Shown here: positions 60,335-64,000 of the stretch, piece after piece | Numbering within the stretch: position 1 is the first letter of the stretch | Layout: each line of letters starts with the position of its first letter | Origin: Dimorphilus gyrociliatus | Lineage: Eukaryota > Annelida > Polychaeta > Dinophilidae | Length of the DNA: 64,000 nt | Assembly (NCBI GenBank): GCA_904063045.1 | Contig: CAJFCJ010000005.1 | Coordinates: 3,935,689-3,999,688, forward strand | Direction of reading: 5' to 3' | Notes under the pieces: model-generated | The model's database searches: none | Told to the model about the DNA's origin: nothing | The model's input: only the letters and a program-made list of their open reading frames with translations | Program-made: the position numbers and the translations under genes

Positions 60335-62377
60335 ATGAAGGTTATAATGATTCTCATAGTCTATAAGTTGGTTGACTCGTAAGTAGATAAACATCTATTT
60401 TCTATTTTGTTATGTTTTATGAACAAATGAACGATATGAAAGATATATGATAAAACAAATATAGTCCAGCATCTTAATTGAACGATACAAAGTAACTAAA
60501 TTGAGTAGCATCGTATAAATTAAGTTAATGGGTCGAAGAAGATTTCTACGTTCTATTTTTTTATGTTCCGGATTATCGGAGCTAATGATCCAAGTTTATT
60601 GGATCTCTCTAACGAAAACCTTATTAAGCTTTCACTAATAAATTAGATTTATTGATACTTTATTCCAATATACCATTTTTTTATTGCAGGCAACAATTTC
60701 CCGACATCTATAGACAACCAATAAACATAGAACCATCCTACGAACATAGACTTATCCATTATCTATTCAAGAAGTACGAAATAGCTCACAAATACGCAAG
60801 ACCAAGAAAAGTATGTTGATTCTCTTCTATTGCGCATACAATATATATATATATATATATACGTATATTTATATAATTAAAATAACAAGATATGGTCCTC
60901 ATTAACGTAATACTGTATATTCTATTTTTAGAATTCATCGGATGCGGTTGTTGTGGATTTTTCGTTAAATTTAAAAAAACTTTTAGATTTAAACGCGAAA
61001 AACCAAGCTCTAACTTCTTTAATTGAAATGACATTAATATGGACAGATGACTATTTAAGTTGGGATCGGGAATTATTCAATCAACTTCAAAGAATTCAGT
61101 TTAATGTTCGTGATATATGGAGACCTTCCATAAGAATATTTCAACTGTAAAGCTTCTTTGGTTTTGACGTCATGCTTGTAATTTACAGATATTTTCTTTC
61201 TAAACAGTATAGAGGAACGTTACGAAGCTAATCCGGTGATTGAAGCTGTTGTAGAGTGGAATGGCCGAATAACTTGGGTTCCCAGAGGAATATATACAAC
61301 ACCATGCGAAGTCGACGTTACCTTTTTTCCTTTTGATAGACAAGTAAACAAATTGTTATATTCTAAATATTCATCGTGTTGATATGATCTTTTCAATCAA
61401 ATTAGACATGTTCTTTGGAATATGGCAATTGGATTCATTCGAATGATCAAGTTCAAATACAACTTGGTTCATATTTAAATAATACAAATAAATTTGCCTA
61501 TTCAATTGACGAAGGAGCGGAATGGGAAATAACAAACGTTCAACAGGAAGTCTTAAACAATATATCTTATAATTTAGCTTGTTGTTCTAACGAAAAATTT
61601 ACCATAATGAGATTTCATCTAAAATTAAAGAGAAATGCAACATTTTTATCAATTGTCCTCTTTCTACCTTGCTCTTTGCTAATGATTGTAAATCTCCTAA
61701 CGGCTTTCCTGCCTCCAAGTTCATCCGAGAAGATTCATCTAACATTAAGTATTTTCCTTAGCTACTTTGTTCTATTACTTATCGTTATGGACTATATACC
61801 CCAAGGAAGTAAATTACCAGTAGTCGGTAAGTCTGAGTATTCTGTTTAATAGTAATTAAAAGTAACTACTATAAAGAAATATTTATATTTCTACAGGAAG
61901 ACTTTTCATAGCCAGTTTAAGTATTATTGCGTTAAATATTATCACTTCGGCCATTGTTTACAATATTGCCCTCAAAGGAGTTAGTCAAATTCACGCAAAC
62001 CAATCGCTAAAGGTAGAATATCAATTGTGAAATTTAAATATTTAATACTAGTGTTGTTATTCCATCGAAAAAATCCTACGACATGTCATATTATTTTATC
62101 ATTTCAGAATAATTTATCAAAATTAGGTCGATTTCTATGCATACCAAACGCCTATTATATGGTCTACATGGAGGAGGAAAACCATTTAGATACGCGTGTC
62201 AATTTGGTCAACGATCATGCAATAACCGAATTAGTTGATGAGAATAGTCTTAAAAGAGACAAAAAGCCGATAGTCAATTGGTTATTGATAGCGGCTATCT
62301 TAGATAGAATGTTATTATGTCTGTATATAATTTTAAATGCCATTACTGCCACATTTATATTCTCTCATCCAGCGTAA
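60335..62377 (+). CDS. Nicotinic acetylcholine receptor-like cys-loop channel subunit (copy 1)
   Basis: Exons 60335-60378, 60690-60810, 60932-61146, 61208-61343, 61406-61826, 61897-62012 and 62108-62377; 440 residues. Signal peptide MKVIMILIVYKLVDS. The ligand-binding domain contains WRPSIRIFQL, the cys-loop [22 protein letters not shown], and adjacent cysteines (NLACCSNEKF) at loop C, the mark of alpha-type nicotinic subunits. Four membrane helices follow: SIVLFLPCSLLMIVNLL (M1), EKIHLTLSIFLSYFVLLLIV (M2), LFIASLSIIALNIITSAIVY (M3) and LLIAAILDRMLLCLYIILNA (M4). The M3-M4 loop is short (about 70 residues). Ligand identity is not established. It is followed in tandem by copy 2. Confidence 0.92.
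60839..60861. repeat. (TA)n microsatellite in receptor intron 2
   Basis: Short TA tract inside the 121-base intron that is present in copy 1 and absent from copy 2 of the receptor pair. Confidence 0.8.
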
Positions 62378-62962
62378 CAAATATTTCGAAAATTAGAACC
62401 AATACAGTTATTCAGTCTCTCTTTTTTTTATTTGTGTCGCCCTACATCGTATATGGACACATGCGCTGTCTCTTTCTCTCTCTCACTCTCTCACTCTTCC
62501 CTCAATAAATTCCATTTGGTTTTATATAGGCTGAAAAATACTTTCTTCTTTTCTCTTTACTTGAAAGCGTAGGCTAATTCTAAAAATATCTTAAGAAAAT
62601 ATAAGAGTAGAAAGTACCCAACTTAAAGTCTTTTAACATTAATAATAGTAATAATCGGTGGGTATAATAAATTTTTATTACATACCATATACAGTATATT
62701 GCTTATTGAATAGATTTGAATATTCATTCGTCTAGCACAGGAGACCATTATTCAGTTAACTTTATACCCTAAATGCTCTAAATATTCCAATCTTTAGATG
62801 ACAAATAGTTTGAAAGGATAGGTAATAGGCTCAGAATTTTTCACCACAATACAAATTTTTAGTTTAAGAGAGTAAAGAGTGTTCAACATACCTGTTCCGC
62901 GAGAAATTGTCATTTTTATATCTATATTTATATAGCTTAAGAATTATTATAAAATAAAAATT
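62378..62962. other. Intergenic gap of the receptor pair
   Basis: Contains an AATAAA at 62505-62510 after a (CT)n stretch (62473-62495), probably the 3' end of copy 1. The rest is AT-rich and should hold the promoter of copy 2. Confidence 0.5.
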
Positions 62963-64000
62963 ATGGACCTTCTTAAGCTCCTAACTTATATATCTTTTGT
63001 TATCCTTCCTCTTTTCCTTTTACCTGCAGTAATTGGGTAAGTAAATTGTCTTTTTACTACGGTTAATAGAGTGTATGTAGTATATATATACAGGATTTAT
63101 ATAATGGTTAGTAATTAATATTATTAATACATACAACACACTATATGGCAATGATAATATTTTATCAAGCCCTTTTAAGAATTCTCTCTCTTTGAACCTA
63201 TATTTCTTTCTCGATTTCACCCATACTAAGCTCTTTCATCATTTTAACCATATTGTTTTCTTTCTAGTGTTACAAGTGCAGAATCGGAGAATTTATATCC
63301 GAATCCTGAACATAAACTTATCAGAAATTTATTAAGCAATTACGAAAGGGGACATAGATCGGCTAGACCAGTGAAGAATATTCATAAAGCACTTCATCTT
63401 AATTTTACGTTATTCTTAAGAAAACTTATCGATTTAGACCCAAAAAATCAAGAATTAACAACATTAATTGAAATTAAATATGAATGGATAGATGAACTTT
63501 TAAAATGGAATGAATCCGCTTATCATGGTATCAAACTCGTCGAAATGAACATTAAAGATATATGGTCACCCAACGTTAGAATATCTGAATTGTTTGTTTC
63601 GAATTAATATTTCATCAATGTTTATTTCATTCACTTTTCTATTTGTTATAGAACTGGTAGGAAAACAGATTTTAATCCAATTGAAGAAGTTATTGTCGAA
63701 TCTTCAGGAAGAGTAACTTTTAATCCTAGGGAAATTTTAAAAACGCCATGTGACGTTGACGTTACTTATTTTCCTTTTGAGAGACAGGTAAAATGGTACA
63801 TTTAATTATAGCGTTACTCATACATTATTAAATAGACTTGCTCACTTTCGTATGTAAACTGGATGCATCATAACAAAGCTGTTTTTCTGAGGCTGAAAAC
63901 ATCAGGTAATCTTCCTTATGATAAATTCTATTTTACACCCGAACCTGGTAATGAATGGGAAATAATCGACGTTCACCAAGATATTTTTTATCACGAACAT
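62963..64000 (+). CDS. Nicotinic acetylcholine receptor-like subunit (copy 2), cut by window end
   Basis: Exons 62963-63036, 63268-63591, 63652-63787 and 63836 to at least 64000. It has a signal peptide rich in Leu/Phe (LLTYISFVILPLFLLP). The ligand-binding domain matches copy 1 closely in layout: LIDLDPKNQELTTLIEI, VEMNIKDIWSPNVRISEL, and the cys-loop CDVDVTYFPFERQTCSLSYVNW. Intron positions agree with copy 1 except that the copy 1 intron at 60811-60931 is missing here. The loop C region and membrane helices lie beyond the window, so alpha-type status is undecided. Confidence 0.9.

Overview
This is a eukaryotic nuclear window from an invertebrate animal. It is AT-rich, most introns are 50-150 bases, genes are closely packed, and animal-specific families are present (nicotinic-type receptors, TRPM channel, ADAM protease, Shb adaptor, CD225 protein). 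The tight layout and gene set fit a compact lophotrochozoan genome, such as a miniature annelid of the Dimorphilus kind. That assignment is inference from style, not from a match. Exon coordinates below were worked out by hand from splice sites, reading phase and family similarity.

Left third (1-15.4 kb): low gene density. It holds a six-exon calponin-homology (transgelin/myophilin-like) gene at 2822-3888 whose exons are too short to show as long ORFs, and a patched-domain (PTCHD3-like) transporter at 7283-14353. The second has large introns, and several of its junctions only work with GC or GA donors.

Middle (15.4-41 kb): a compact housekeeping block in alternating orientation: U2AF65 (+), a C2H2 protein of unknown type (-), a multi-finger C2H2 protein (+), TMEM184 (-), OXA1L (-), CCDC191 (+), an intronless UFD1-like gene (+), a FAAH2-like amidase (-), an Shb-type SH2 adaptor (-), LACTB2 (+), a GPI-anchored Ig protein (+) and a CD225/dispanin protein (+). 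Several pairs are head-to-head with 150-430 bases between start codons, so shared promoters are likely. Neighbours otherwise converge with short 3' gaps.

Right third (41-64 kb): a membrane-signalling and accessory block: a TRPM channel (-) with one 2.5-kb exon, two intronless RING/TRIM-type genes (+ and -), a secreted ADAM-like metalloprotease (+) with no visible prodomain and two disintegrin modules, a membrane-anchored flavin oxidase-like protein (+), an EF-hand protein (-), and a tandem pair of nicotinic acetylcholine receptor-like subunits (+), the second cut by the window edge.

No rRNA, convincing tRNA, CRISPR array or intact mobile element was seen. Simple repeats are mostly (TA)n tracts.
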